A DNA stretch of 64,000 nucleotides from Shewanella atlantica (GTDB lineage: Bacteria; Pseudomonadota; Gammaproteobacteria; Enterobacterales; Shewanellaceae), in NCBI RefSeq assembly GCF_003966265.1, contig NZ_RXNV01000003.1, forward strand, positions 1-64,000, written 5' to 3'. Shown here piece by piece: positions 10,121 through 19,674 of this stretch. How positions within the stretch are numbered: position 1 is the first letter of the stretch; each line of letters opens with the position of its first letter. Both the position numbers and the translations under genes were made by a program. Below the pieces are notes generated by a model. It saw nothing but the letters and a program-made list of their open reading frames with translations. It had not been told where the DNA came from and did not search any database.

Positions 10121-13100
10121 CTAAATTTTCTGATGTTTCCTCACAACCCCGAAATCAGCCAAAATCGCATAGGCACAAGGGATGATAAATAACACCATCA
10201 AGGTAGAGGCGAAGATCCCGAATACGATTGAGACTACCAGAGGCTGAACGACCTGCGCCTGAAGGCTGGATTCCAGTAACAGGGGTAACAGACCCGCAGC
10301 TGTCGTCAGCGAAGTCAAAAATACCGCCCTGAACCGCTCCCGACTGGCACTCACAACCGCTTCATGGACACTATCACCTTCATCGACATGATGACGTATA
10401 TACTGCACCAGCAAGATGGAATCATTCACCACGATACCGGCCAGAGAGATGAAGCCCATAATCGATGGCATAGACAGGTTATAGCCGAGTAACAGATGTC
10501 CCCAAAGTACGCCTATCAATGCCAGCGGTATCGCTAACATGACCACCACAGGTTCAAGATAACTCCTGAATTGAAAGCTGAGGATAGCGAAGAGCCCGAA
10601 TATCCCTATGATGAACCCCTTTCCGAGCGAGGCTCCCGTCTTAGCCGTTTCTTTTGCCGAACCTTCGAAGTCGACCTTAACCCCCGGGTATTCCTGCATG
10701 GCCTGCGGCAGCCAATCGGACTTTATCTTAGCCAAGGTTTCACCGGCATTCCCCTTGCGGTTGTCCACATCAGCCATCACGGTAACCGAACGCTGGCTAT
10801 CGATCCGCTGAATACGGACATAGGATCGCTGGTTCTCCAGTTTTGCAATCGCCGACAGGGGCAACTGATTACCATCGGGTAAGATAATGGGGAAGTTCGC
10901 CAAAGCGTGAAGATCGCCCGCTTGGGCCTTATTCAACCTTACCTCAATTTCGATATTCTCCGGGCCTATCTGGATCTCATCGGCACGCTGGCCGAAAAAA
11001 GCACTGCGCAGTTGATTGGCAACTAATTGACCATCGATACCGAAGGCTTCGGCTCCGGGTCTGAGGCTCACCTTTATCTCCTCTTTTCCCGGGCGCATAT
11101 CATCAAGAATACCGTTGATACCATCGAACTTAGCAATATAAAATTGAAGCGAGACAGACGCCTGCTTAAGCATATCCAGATCGTCTCCCTGCAGGCGAAC
11201 CTCGATATCACGACCGGCCGGCCCCATTGTCGGCTGCTTAAATACCATAGAGAGGGGCGATGCCATCTCTGCCGTATTGTCACGCCAATCCTGAATAAAA
11301 TCTTCTATCAAGGTGTTACGGATTTCCGCAGACAGGAGATCTAACCTGACCGTCGCCACATGAGGCCCCTTCTCACCCGCATCGGCATTGAAATTAAACT
11401 GAGCCGTAATATCCTGAATAAGCTCCACGCCCTCCTCTATCTCTTCGCTATAGCGTGAGCCGGTCTCTTTTGCGCTGAGGATCACTTGCTCGACAACCTC
11501 TTGTGTCTTACTCAGCGGGGTGCCCGGCGGCAGGATAATTCTGACCTCCGCGATATCACCGTCGAGCTCCGGAAAGGGAACAAACTTCAGCACACCACCA
11601 GCGACGAGCGCTACAGAGCAAAGGAGAATACCTAAGGTTATACCGACGCTGGCATAGCGCCAATGCACCACAAACCTAACGGCATCGACGAGTTTGGTAT
11701 TACGAAACTCTTCAAATTTAGCCAAGAAATCCCGCTTGAACTTAAGCTCAGGTCTCGCCGCTTTCTTGGGAGCATGACTCAGCGAGTGATTCAAATGGTT
11801 AGGCAAGATGAGAAATGCCTCTATCAAACTGATACTGAGCACCATAATAAGTACGGTCGGAATCGCCGAGAGTACAGCCCCCATCTGACCATCGAGCCCA
11901 AGCAGGCTACTGAAGATCAAGATGGTGGTCAAAAATGAGGAGACGACTCCCGGAGCGACCTTTTTCACCCCTTTAACCACTGCGTCATGGGGGGCAAAGC
12001 CTCTATCCACGTGGGAGGCAATCGACTCGGCGATAACGATAGCATCATCCATCATGATACCGATTGCCATAAGCAAACCCACTAAGCTCATGATGTTGAT
12101 GGAGACGCCAAAGAGACTCATCAAATAGATGCCGCCCAAGAAGGCGACGGGAAGACCTGCCGAGACCCAAAAAGAGTAACGTAAAGAGAAGAATAGCCAC
12201 ATGCTGAAGAAGACCAATATGATCCCCTGCCAGCCATTGGTTAACATCATATCCAGACGATCTTTAAGCAGTGAAGAGAGATCGTTCGTCAGCGTCAAAC
12301 TCACGCCATCTGGCACACGTAGACGCTCTTGGTCAATAAAACTGCTGACCTTCTCTTTTATCCTTAACGCATCATCGGCTTTATTCTTTTGAACCTTGAT
12401 TATGGCTGCATGCTGGCCATTAAATAAAATATGCTCCTCATCGAGTTCAAAACGATCACTGATAGTAGCGACATCCCCCAATCTGACAACACTACCATCA
12501 CTCACCGAAGAGATGACGGTGCGTGCCAACTCTTGCGGAGTCACCTTTCGCTCATCAAACCTAATCAGTAGATTCTTATCTTTAAGCTCTATTGTCCCGG
12601 CCGGAATTTTTACATTTTGTCGCCCCACCTTATCGGCTATGTCAGCCGCGGTCAGCCCAAGTCGACGCATATCGACTTGATTAAGTTCAATGCGCAACTG
12701 ATGGTCTGAAAAACCAGCCACCGACACCAGACTCACACCGGCATCGATTTTCAGGCGACGCTTGAGATCTTCCGCGTAACTCTTAAGGTGCGGCCAGCTG
12801 GCATCTGCCGAGATAGCGATATCGACGACTGGCTCAGCCCAGTCCAGCTCTTTAACGACCGGCGGCTCTATTTGTGATGGAAAGTTTTTAATCGCATTGA
12901 TCTGCGTTTGCACATCTACCAGAGAACGCCCGATATCGGCTTTGGCGTCCAGCTTAATGGTCATGGATGCGACCCCCTCCTGGGCGTCACATTTCACCTC
13001 TTCGACATTGCCTAGGCCATCGACGGCATCTTCCATACGTAAACAGAGGCTCTCTTCCACCTCTATCGGCGATGCACCGGGATAGACAACGGTCGCGGTC

Positions 13101-13228
13101 ACATAGGGAGGTGCAAACTCCGGAAATGTCTCACGCTTTATCGAGCCTAGATTTATTAATCCAAGCAAGAGCAGCGTTAGCATTAACAGGTTGGCTAATG
13201 TCGGATGACGGGTGATGTAAGCTATCAC
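10121..13228 (-). CDS. RND efflux transporter, inner-membrane pump subunit
   Basis: This is a proton-driven pump of the AcrB/HAE family, 1035 aa, with the usual duplicated layout of 12 TM helices and two large periplasmic loops. The TM4 proton-relay pair is visible in GIMMDDAIVIAES. A GPAGRD...VRLQGDD segment lies in the second periplasmic loop. The GTG start at 13228 overlaps the adaptor stop, coupling the two. It is the last gene of a tetR-adaptor-pump operon. No outer-membrane channel gene is adjacent, so a TolC-type protein encoded elsewhere is presumably used. Substrate is unknown. Confidence 0.93.
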   Translation of the reverse strand: MIAYITRHPTLANLLMLTLLLLGLINLGSIKRETFPEFAPPYVTATVVYPGASPIEVEESLCLRMEDAVDGLGNVEEVKCDAQEGVASMTIKLDAKADIGRSLVDVQTQINAIKNFPSQIEPPVVKELDWAEPVVDIAISADASWPHLKSYAEDLKRRLKIDAGVSLVSVAGFSDHQLRIELNQVDMRRLGLTAADIADKVGRQNVKIPAGTIELKDKNLLIRFDERKVTPQELARTVISSVSDGSVVRLGDVATISDRFELDEEHILFNGQHAAIIKVQKNKADDALRIKEKVSSFIDQERLRVPDGVSLTLTNDLSSLLKDRLDMMLTNGWQGIILVFFSMWLFFSLRYSFWVSAGLPVAFLGGIYLMSLFGVSINIMSLVGLLMAIGIMMDDAIVIAESIASHVDRGFAPHDAVVKGVKKVAPGVVSSFLTTILIFSSLLGLDGQMGAVLSAIPTVLIMVLSISLIEAFLILPNHLNHSLSHAPKKAARPELKFKRDFLAKFEEFRNTKLVDAVRFVVHWRYASVGITLGILLCSVALVAGGVLKFVPFPELDGDIAEVRIILPPGTPLSKTQEVVEQVILSAKETGSRYSEEIEEGVELIQDITAQFNFNADAGEKGPHVATVRLDLLSAEIRNTLIEDFIQDWRDNTAEMASPLSMVFKQPTMGPAGRDIEVRLQGDDLDMLKQASVSLQFYIAKFDGINGILDDMRPGKEEIKVSLRPGAEAFGIDGQLVANQLRSAFFGQRADEIQIGPENIEIEVRLNKAQAGDLHALANFPIILPDGNQLPLSAIAKLENQRSYVRIQRIDSQRSVTVMADVDNRKGNAGETLAKIKSDWLPQAMQEYPGVKVDFEGSAKETAKTGASLGKGFIIGIFGLFAILSFQFRSYLEPVVVMLAIPLALIGVLWGHLLLGYNLSMPSIMGFISLAGIVVNDSILLVQYIRHHVDEGDSVHEAVVSASRERFRAVFLTSLTTAAGLLPLLLESSLQAQVVQPLVVSIVFGIFASTLMVLFIIPCAYAILADFGVVRKHQKI

Positions 13229-14574
13229 TGACCAGCCTCCTGTTGGTTCACCTGAGTTTTATCAGCACCACCGGGGCTTGCATCAGATGAGATATCCTTT
13301 AAAGACATCCCCTCAATAGCAGGAATAAGATCTGTCAGCACAACTTTATCACCAAGGGTCAACTCGGCTTGAATCGCTACATCCTCCCCATTGCGAAATA
13401 AAATAGTCACCGGCTTGATCACCAACTTATTCTCCGGGTTCATCAGATATATCTTATCACCATGAATTGCCTTTTCAGGAACGATGAAGTGAGGCCTTGC
13501 CTGACCATATATCAGCGCAGAGACAAACATGCCTTTAGTCAGAGGCGGCCTGCTGAATGGTTTCAGCTGACGAAAATCCTGTTCGACCTCCAGATAGATC
13601 CCAATGGTTGCCTGATTGGGATTAACAGTCTCTGCCACCCTTGTGACCTTAGCGGGCCAGGTAAAACGATTGCTTCCGATCTGAAACTCAACATTAGCTT
13701 GCAGTGCCAGAAGCTCAAAAGAAGGTAGGCTATGTTCCTCCGGGATCCGTTTAATGCTGCTGACTAAAGTGCGCATATCTTGCAGTGATATCTCAGCCTT
13801 AATCTCGGCGGTGCCAAGCTGGTGGGCAACCAACATAGTAGAGCCTAAAGCTACTACCTGATCTTGTTCGATATTAATATCGGAAACTCGGGCATCGAAA
13901 GGCAGCACCACCTTAGTCTGTTTAAGTCTTCTGCGGGCATCTTCTAGTTGCGCAATATCCACACTCTGCTGAGCCTGAGTCACCTTTCTGTCATCGGGAA
14001 GCAGCTTGATTGAGTTTTGTAGATCTTCCACCAGCTTGGTTTGTACCAACAGGGACTGATTTTGGCTTTCAAGCTCAGAGCTCGATACCAGGTTGCGCTT
14101 TTTGAGGGTGAGCTTACGCTGATACTCCTGCTCAGCCAGGATCAGCTTCTGCTTCTCAATCTTCAGGCTGCTGTTAAAGTTCCGCTCCTGTTGATCGAGT
14201 CTGGTCAGCTGCGCCTGAGTAGAATTGAGACTCGCCTGAGCCTGAGCCAACTTTAGTTCATACTCCAGAGGATCTATCTCAAGTACTAAGGTCCCCTCAG
14301 GCAACATCCGACCTGTTTCAAGCTGGGGATGACGATAGATAACTTTTCCCCCAACTTCGGCAACGGCCTGCCAAATATGTTTAGGCGTTACCCGGCCGAA
14401 TCCCTTTATTATTGGGGGCAATTCTTTTTTTTCCAGGGTGAGAAGATCAACCATTCTGGCTTTATCATAACCTTCGACAACCGGAGGGGATGGTTTCAGG
14501 ACTATAGCTAAGACCAGAACCAATATTCCAGCCAGAATACCGGGGAGCAGGAAACGTTTCTTGTTACTGGTCAT
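13225..14574 (-). CDS. RND efflux periplasmic adaptor (HlyD/MFP family)
   Basis: This is the membrane-fusion adaptor linking the RND pump to an outer-membrane channel. One N-terminal membrane anchor (about residues 7-26) is followed by a split lipoyl domain, a long coiled-coil hairpin (about 105-205, rich in Gln, Leu and Lys) and beta-barrel regions. At 449 aa it is somewhat longer than AcrA-like proteins. AGGAT precedes the ATG at 14574, and the start overlaps the tetR stop by 11 nt. It is co-transcribed with the regulator and pump. Confidence 0.9.
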   Translation of the reverse strand: MTSNKKRFLLPGILAGILVLVLAIVLKPSPPVVEGYDKARMVDLLTLEKKELPPIIKGFGRVTPKHIWQAVAEVGGKVIYRHPQLETGRMLPEGTLVLEIDPLEYELKLAQAQASLNSTQAQLTRLDQQERNFNSSLKIEKQKLILAEQEYQRKLTLKKRNLVSSSELESQNQSLLVQTKLVEDLQNSIKLLPDDRKVTQAQQSVDIAQLEDARRRLKQTKVVLPFDARVSDINIEQDQVVALGSTMLVAHQLGTAEIKAEISLQDMRTLVSSIKRIPEEHSLPSFELLALQANVEFQIGSNRFTWPAKVTRVAETVNPNQATIGIYLEVEQDFRQLKPFSRPPLTKGMFVSALIYGQARPHFIVPEKAIHGDKIYLMNPENKLVIKPVTILFRNGEDVAIQAELTLGDKVVLTDLIPAIEGMSLKDISSDASPGGADKTQVNQQEAGQ

Positions 14575-15220
14575 TACTTTTATCCTTTGCGGGCATCAAG
14601 CCCCTTGCAAGCAGATTCGAATTTTGCTCTGCGAGTTTAGTTAAAAATTCGGGTGTGATCTCTATACCGAGCCTGTTTAATAGCGCATCGGGCACAAGAA
14701 ATGGGAATATCATCATCGAAAAAAAACTCAGTTGAGCACATTGGCTATCGACACCGTCCCGGAGCAGTCCCTTTGCTTTAAGCTTATCGAACATCATGAT
14801 GTCATCCAGATCGACGATTTCGTTGAACACCTTGGTTATCTCTTTATTTTCAGGAATGCTCTGATCCAGACCTGCCAGGCGGAAGATTAACCTTGGAAAA
14901 TGGGGGTAAGCTGACATGACTTGATAGTAGGTTTGCATAAAGCTAGCCGGGCCACTCGCCTGTTTCTCTTTAATCACCTTGTAAAGCTGCTGCTTCACAG
15001 GTGCCGCAGTCTCTCGAAGCATAGCGGTAAACAGGTTTTCTTTAGAGCCAAAATAGTAGCGAATAAGCCCGGGATCGGTACCTGCAAGCGCCGCGACATC
15101 ACGAATGGTGACCTGAGAATAGTCCCGCTCGACGAAAAGTTCTCTCGCAGCCTGAACAAGTTTATCGCGATTTTGAGTCTCTCCACAGGGACGTCCCACT
15201 TTATTCTTGCTATCAGGCAT
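14564..15220 (-). CDS. TetR-family regulator of the efflux operon
   Basis: This is a 218-aa TetR repressor. The N-terminal helix-turn-helix (about residues 13-60) shows the family pattern TIRDVAALAGTDPGLIRYYFGSKENLF. The C-terminal domain is helical and probably binds the inducing ligand. GAGGAA precedes the ATG. It is the first gene of the operon with the adaptor and pump, so autoregulation and drug-responsive control are likely. Confidence 0.9.
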   Translation of the reverse strand: MPDSKNKVGRPCGETQNRDKLVQAARELFVERDYSQVTIRDVAALAGTDPGLIRYYFGSKENLFTAMLRETAAPVKQQLYKVIKEKQASGPASFMQTYYQVMSAYPHFPRLIFRLAGLDQSIPENKEITKVFNEIVDLDDIMMFDKLKAKGLLRDGVDSQCAQLSFFSMMIFPFLVPDALLNRLGIEITPEFLTKLAEQNSNLLARGLMPAKDKSNDQ

Positions 15221-15474
15221 ACACTATTCCTCAGTTAAAGAATTATTTTAAAAGCAGAACAAAATAATTGGCAGCGAAATAATTCCACAAAACCAGCGAT
15301 AGCGAAGAATACAAGGATTAACAACTTGTAAAACATAAAGAAAATATTCATAACACCATGAGTATAGCGCTTTATGTTTGAAAGGGAGGTGATTTGGGAG
15401 GTACTTTAGAGCCTTTGTCTTATAATTTGTGGCTTTTAAATATTGAGCTTCTGGCAGAAGACCATATCTGCCAC

Positions 15475-15657
15475 TAAACGTTTCTCCCCATACTGCGATA
15501 TTGGCGACATCGCAGACTTTAAAGTTTCTCAAATCTCTGAATAAATCGAAATTTGCTGCTGAAACAGCTTGAACTCCGGCGTATAACCCAGCTCATTTTA
15601 GAGGCATACGCTTTAGAGGCATAATGTTTTGCAGTTTGGATGTTCAGGTGTTCGGCC
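15475..15657 (-). pseudogene. Decayed duplicate of the dmsH 3' end
   Basis: This 183-bp stretch aligns along its length with 18467-18667, the last third of dmsH, including the shared end MGRNV and stop. In the dmsH frame it carries an in-frame TAA (EKL-stop-SLR where the intact gene has EKLQSLR), and one copy of the 15-bp internal repeat is missing. It has no upstream coding part. It is best read as a relic of a duplicated or rearranged dms segment. The surrounding gap 15221-15788 holds no intact gene; a 94-aa frame at 15248-15532 reads across the relic out of frame and looks spurious. Confidence 0.8.
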
Positions 15658-15749
15658 CAAGATTTCTATAGATGATGTCAGACTTTCTGAGCGCATTCTC
15701 TGCGGTCATCATGCCCCACTTATTATGACCCCACTTATTGCACAGATAG

Positions 15750-15775
15750 TAATGCCAGCTGATTAGCTGGCATTA
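15750..15775 (-). terminator. Hairpin after the octaheme cytochrome gene
   Basis: TAATGCCAGCT-GATT-AGCTGGCATTA is a perfect 11-bp stem with a 4-nt loop, 13 bp downstream of the cytochrome stop on the minus strand. No long T-tract follows. Confidence 0.65.
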
Positions 15776-15788
15776 CATTATACACTTA

Positions 15789-17219
15789 TCAGAAGCCTAC
15801 ATCCTTATGGATCTTACCGATCTTCTGCGCTCTGATGTCATAGTCTTCCGCATGACAACCAGAACAACTATCCCAAGCTCTAAGCCAAGGCATTTGGAAC
15901 TCACCATCTGCTGAGAAGTGTCTTGGGTCATCTTTTGCGCCCTCAAGGTCAATCTTAAACAGGTGTGATTCTGTAGGCATATGGCAATCAATACACGTAG
16001 CTACAAACTCATGTGCTGCCGATGCAATATCACTACCCTGAACATCCGCAAACCCTTTGGTGTGACAGTCTTTACACTGTCTAACCATCGCGTTCTCATG
16101 ACCTGCCTTGTCTTGGTTCTTTTCAGATTGGTGAGGGTTATGGCAGGTTGAACAGGTAAACCCTTTCTTCTTACCCATTGCAATCCCTGTATTAGGGTCA
16201 ATACCAACCATTGTCGCCGCCGCATTTCTGCCACCACTGACACTAATATCATCTTTACGCCCTTCAGGCTGACCAAACTCACCTACAACAGGTAGACGCG
16301 AATAATTAGAATCAACACCGAAAGTGTGTTCGAAATGGGTTTCGTATTCAGGATATTCTCTTAGTGCATCCTCTGTTGTATGACATTCAATACATGTAAT
16401 AGGCTTACCATAGCCCATATCATCAGCAAGAAAATCCTCTGCTGTACGTCCTTCCGCTATCTTAACGATGTTGTGCTTTGAAGGTCCTTTGATATGCTCA
16501 CTACCTGCACCGTGACAACCTTCGCACTGAATACCACCCATGGCGAATGTTCCTTGCATGCCCTCCATGTCATTCTGCATGTGTAAATTACGTTCATCAC
16601 CCGCCGCCGATGTGTAAGCCTTCCAGCCTGTAGTATGACATTTGCCACAAGGCGCATATGGGTGACCATCTGGGTTAGGGTTTCTTATGTACGGGACCAT
16701 CATTTCAGAGGTGATTTGAGTTCCCTTTGGTCGTAGAATCAGCCCCGCTTTTTGACCATTCATAATGTAGCCATTATTATCAATAAAGATATTAGCCATT
16801 TTAGTTCCACCAAGAACATAGGCTATATCCTCCCATCCGTTAGGGTCGCCAAGTGTATTTAAAAGACCACTAATAGCATCAGGAACCCCAGTTACAGAAG
16901 TGAACGGGTATTGAGGCTCTTCACCATTAACAACCTCTGTTAGCATCATGCTATGGCCTGTTTCTAAGAATGATTTCTTATCTGAATGACAAGCAAGGCA
17001 TTTCTCAGTTCCGATATACTCTAATACAACCTCTTCGGGCACTGTCTCAACTGGTGGTGTATCAACGGGCGTTTCAACAGGTGTTTCAATTGGTGTCTCA
17101 ACTGGAACCTCTACAATAATCACCTCAGTGTCATCATCTCCACAAGCTGACAGCATTACTAGCATACTGGCAAACACCAGCGCCTTACGTGTTGTTCTAA
17201 AATGTATTAAGTTCATCAT
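15789..17219 (-). CDS. Octaheme c-type cytochrome lipoprotein
   Basis: This is a multiheme electron-transfer lipoprotein of 476 aa with eight CXXCH motifs (CLACH, CGKCH, CEGCH, CIECH, CSTCH, CKDCH, CIDCH, CSGCH). The N-terminus has a lipoprotein signal with lipobox LSAC (Cys26). Residue +2 is Gly rather than Asp, so outer-membrane sorting is plausible. A low-complexity Val/Pro/Glu/Thr linker (about 34-66, VETP repeats) separates the lipid anchor from the heme domain. It lies beside a LysR gene and just downstream of the dms operon, on the same strand. A role in terminal electron transfer at the cell surface is inferred; its substrate is unknown. Confidence 0.85.
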   Translation of the reverse strand: MMNLIHFRTTRKALVFASMLVMLSACGDDDTEVIIVEVPVETPIETPVETPVDTPPVETVPEEVVLEYIGTEKCLACHSDKKSFLETGHSMMLTEVVNGEEPQYPFTSVTGVPDAISGLLNTLGDPNGWEDIAYVLGGTKMANIFIDNNGYIMNGQKAGLILRPKGTQITSEMMVPYIRNPNPDGHPYAPCGKCHTTGWKAYTSAAGDERNLHMQNDMEGMQGTFAMGGIQCEGCHGAGSEHIKGPSKHNIVKIAEGRTAEDFLADDMGYGKPITCIECHTTEDALREYPEYETHFEHTFGVDSNYSRLPVVGEFGQPEGRKDDISVSGGRNAAATMVGIDPNTGIAMGKKKGFTCSTCHNPHQSEKNQDKAGHENAMVRQCKDCHTKGFADVQGSDIASAAHEFVATCIDCHMPTESHLFKIDLEGAKDDPRHFSADGEFQMPWLRAWDSCSGCHAEDYDIRAQKIGKIHKDVGF

Positions 17220-17387
17220 CAGTCCCTAAATAAGTTTTTCCTGCATTCGCAGTAGAACCAATATAAAAGAACCCAAGATAAATGATGTAATTAGGTGGTT
17301 AAATTGTGACTGATAATTGAAGATTCAGATATCTTAATTTCAATATATTCAAAAGGTTATTTCAATAAGAAGAATCAATATCAATAA

Positions 17388-18353
17388 TCATGAAGAAGCC
17401 AGCAATTCTATAATGACATTGATTATTATTTCCCTGTTTTCAACTGTGTATCGGCGATGAGAAACTGGTTTTTCAATTAAATAGTATTTTGGGGGTAGCA
17501 TATTACCATGAAGCTTCTTTACCTCGATTTCGGGTAACCGCTCGACATGGATCCCTGGCATATTTTTATAAATTTCAGCCTCTACCGCTGGAATAAATGC
17601 CAGACTCCCCATGGTCAATAAGTTGCTGTACCACTGCTCCTTACCTTTGACCTTTTCAACACTTACAAGCTTTATTCCCGATTGGTGGCTATAGATCTCC
17701 AGGGGGGCCATCTTGTCATTGAACCCCTTGCACTCCTGAAAAAGAAAGGGGTATTTACAAATCTCATATAAGGTAAAATGAGGAAGCTTTGCCCATATGG
17801 GATGTCTCACATTTCCGGCCAGATAAACGGAGTCTAAGGTACCTAAATGTTCAAAATTAAGATCATGGTGACAAGAGGTATCTAAGGTCACCCCTAAGTC
17901 TAATTCCCCACTGTGAATTAACTCGGCAGAGTCATCTTTCCAAGGATGGAGCCGAATCTTACCAATGCGATTAAGAGTATTATTATTGGATAAAATCAGA
18001 GAGAGACTAGCCATGATGCCCGGCGTCACAGCGATATTAAGCATGGGAGTTGAGTCTTGATGGTTTACTTCAAACACCGCTTGTTCGATTTTAGTCACCG
18101 AGTAGCAAAACCGACATATGGGCTCAAAAAGATGCTCGGCTAACGGCGTTGGTTTCAACCCAAACTGACGACGATAGAAAAGCTGATCATCAAACGTCGC
18201 CCGTAAAATGTTTAGGCAACGACTGATTTTAGGCGCAGATACATTCAGCTCTTTTGCTGCTGCATTCGCATGACCGGTTTGAAAAATGATTTTAAATACC
18301 TGTAAACAAAATACATCGAGTTCACTGATTTTTTTGATTGCTGAATTAGTCAT
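17388..18353 (-). CDS. LysR-family transcriptional regulator
   Basis: This is a 321-aa LysR-type regulator. The HTH is at about residues 10-70 (HANAAAKELNVSAPKISRCLNILR) and the C-terminal region resembles the effector domain. The HTH is diverged from the usual (SAPKISR in place of SQPALS), as in a subset of Vibrio and Shewanella LysR proteins. It lies between the dms operon and the octaheme gene on the same strand, with 168 bp to the cytochrome. Control of the cytochrome is a reasonable guess but not shown. Confidence 0.85.
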   Translation of the reverse strand: MTNSAIKKISELDVFCLQVFKIIFQTGHANAAAKELNVSAPKISRCLNILRATFDDQLFYRRQFGLKPTPLAEHLFEPICRFCYSVTKIEQAVFEVNHQDSTPMLNIAVTPGIMASLSLILSNNNTLNRIGKIRLHPWKDDSAELIHSGELDLGVTLDTSCHHDLNFEHLGTLDSVYLAGNVRHPIWAKLPHFTLYEICKYPFLFQECKGFNDKMAPLEIYSHQSGIKLVSVEKVKGKEQWYSNLLTMGSLAFIPAVEAEIYKNMPGIHVERLPEIEVKKLHGNMLPPKYYLIEKPVSHRRYTVENREIIINVIIELLASS

Positions 18354-18465
18354 TTGATATTAATTTTATCTGTTCATCTTAATAATAAATGGTAATAAAT
18401 GGGGTCAGAGTCTGAGGGAGCCCCACGAATTTCAAAACTAGCTTGCGGCGCATCATATTCAGCCT

Positions 18466-18936
18466 TTAAACGTTTCTCCCCATACTTAGATATTGGCTAC
18501 GTCGCAGGCTTTGCAGCTTTTCAAGCTTCAGACATAGAGTGAAAATTTGCTGCTGAAACAACTTGAGTTCCGCCGTATATCCAAACTCATTTTTAGAGTC
18601 ATACGTTTTGGAGGCATACGTTTTGGAGGCATAGTGTTTTGCAATTTGAATGATCAGGTGTTCGGCCTGATTGAGCTTGTCATGCTCAATCTGTTTGACA
18701 ATGAGCAGCCTGAAGCAGTCAAATAAGATGATAAGCATGTGAGCATCATCGATACTCTCCTCAAGGAAATCGTCATCCAGGCCATAGTAGCTCATGGCTG
18801 AAATAAGGTTTGCCACCGCAGCTATATTGGTCGCTCCGCAGAACAGGTGACCCACCTCCGTTTCGAGCACCAAGGCGATTTTTTCAGCAAACTCAGATTT
18901 CTTCCACTGCTCACCGACAGACCTTATAAAATTCAT
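18466..18936 (-). CDS. dmsH: DmsH, accessory protein of the DMSO reductase operon
   Basis: This is a 156-aa hypothetical protein at the position of dmsH in the Shewanella dmsEFABGH order. It appears soluble and helical with no signal peptide. It contains a short repeat YASKTYASKTYDSKN (about 106-120), encoded by a 15-bp DNA repeat. The start is set at the ATG at 18936 (MNFIRSVGEQ), 19 nt after dmsG. A longer frame to 18987 would overlap dmsG. Function is unknown; its place in the operon suggests a maturation role. A decayed copy of its 3' end lies at 15475-15657. Confidence 0.75.
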   Translation of the reverse strand: MNFIRSVGEQWKKSEFAEKIALVLETEVGHLFCGATNIAAVANLISAMSYYGLDDDFLEESIDDAHMLIILFDCFRLLIVKQIEHDKLNQAEHLIIQIAKHYASKTYASKTYDSKNEFGYTAELKLFQQQIFTLCLKLEKLQSLRRSQYLSMGRNV

Positions 18937-18955
18937 GGTTAACCACTCACATAGA

Positions 18956-19612
18956 TTAACGAAACAACTGAGTTGATATCGGCACAATTTGCAGTGACCT
19001 GGTCAGTTCATCCAAGTAGCATTTAGTGAGCAGTGCAATCCCCCGATAAAAATCACTCTCGGCGTGATGATGCATTAACTCCAGACAACGACCTGACCAA
19101 GGAAGTAGGTGTTGCTGTAGCAAGATGATGCAAGTGCCAGTTAGTTCATGGCTATTCTCCTCGGACAGCTGACCGAAAATCTGATCCAGTACGGCAAAAA
19201 ATAGTCCAAGATGGTCGATAGGCTGATTCGAATCCAGCTCAAATCTAATACCCCTCTCTTGGTAGAAGCTCATTAAGGCCTGAGTCGATTCACCATTGAG
19301 TAGTTGCTTCTCACTTAAATAGACTGAGCCCCAGGGAGCGGCAGTGGGATCACCTGGTCCATAGAAAAGCTGCCCGTAATCCAGCTTCAGGGACAGACTC
19401 TGCTCCTGACTCCAATGTTTCAGGTAGTTATTTATTAACTGCTTAGCCTGCAACTCACTGTTATCCTGTGAATAGTCGGGCCAACTATCTATGCTCTTAT
19501 GTGCAATAAAACTACCGATAAGCTCCACGCTGGGATCGTAAAACAGTACATTGTGTAATATACGAGCGATCCCCTGATACTCCAGGTAAATGTCTCTGGT
19601 TAAAGTTGCCAT
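18956..19612 (-). CDS. dmsG: DmsG, TorD/DmsD-family chaperone
   Basis: This is a redox-enzyme maturation chaperone for the Tat-exported molybdoenzyme DmsA. It is an all-helical TorD-type protein with the family signature DYGQLFYGPGDPTAAPWGSVY around residues 78-98 and the QPIDHLGL motif (E/QPxDH type). The start is taken at the ATG at 19612 (MATLTRDIYL), preceded by AGAGGGG. A longer frame begins at 19657. It is the fifth gene of the dms operon, 62 nt after dmsB. Confidence 0.85.
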   Translation of the reverse strand: MATLTRDIYLEYQGIARILHNVLFYDPSVELIGSFIAHKSIDSWPDYSQDNSELQAKQLINNYLKHWSQEQSLSLKLDYGQLFYGPGDPTAAPWGSVYLSEKQLLNGESTQALMSFYQERGIRFELDSNQPIDHLGLFFAVLDQIFGQLSEENSHELTGTCIILLQQHLLPWSGRCLELMHHHAESDFYRGIALLTKCYLDELTRSLQIVPISTQLFR

Positions 19613-19674
19613 AGGCCCCTCTGATTTAATTGCTGATTTAAACAAGCGACGCCCCAAAGGACGCCGCTAACGGA

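Noticed and set aside
10571..13215. Several plus-strand ORFs of 60-105 aa opposite the RND pump gene
   Set aside because: All are embedded in the strongly conserved RND coding sequence on the other strand and show no own features.
15248..15532. 94-aa minus-strand ORF between tetR and the octaheme gene
   Set aside because: It reads through the dmsH relic in a frame different from dmsH, has a cysteine- and tyrosine-rich composition unlike neighbours, and lacks a ribosome site. It is best explained as a chance frame over a pseudogene.
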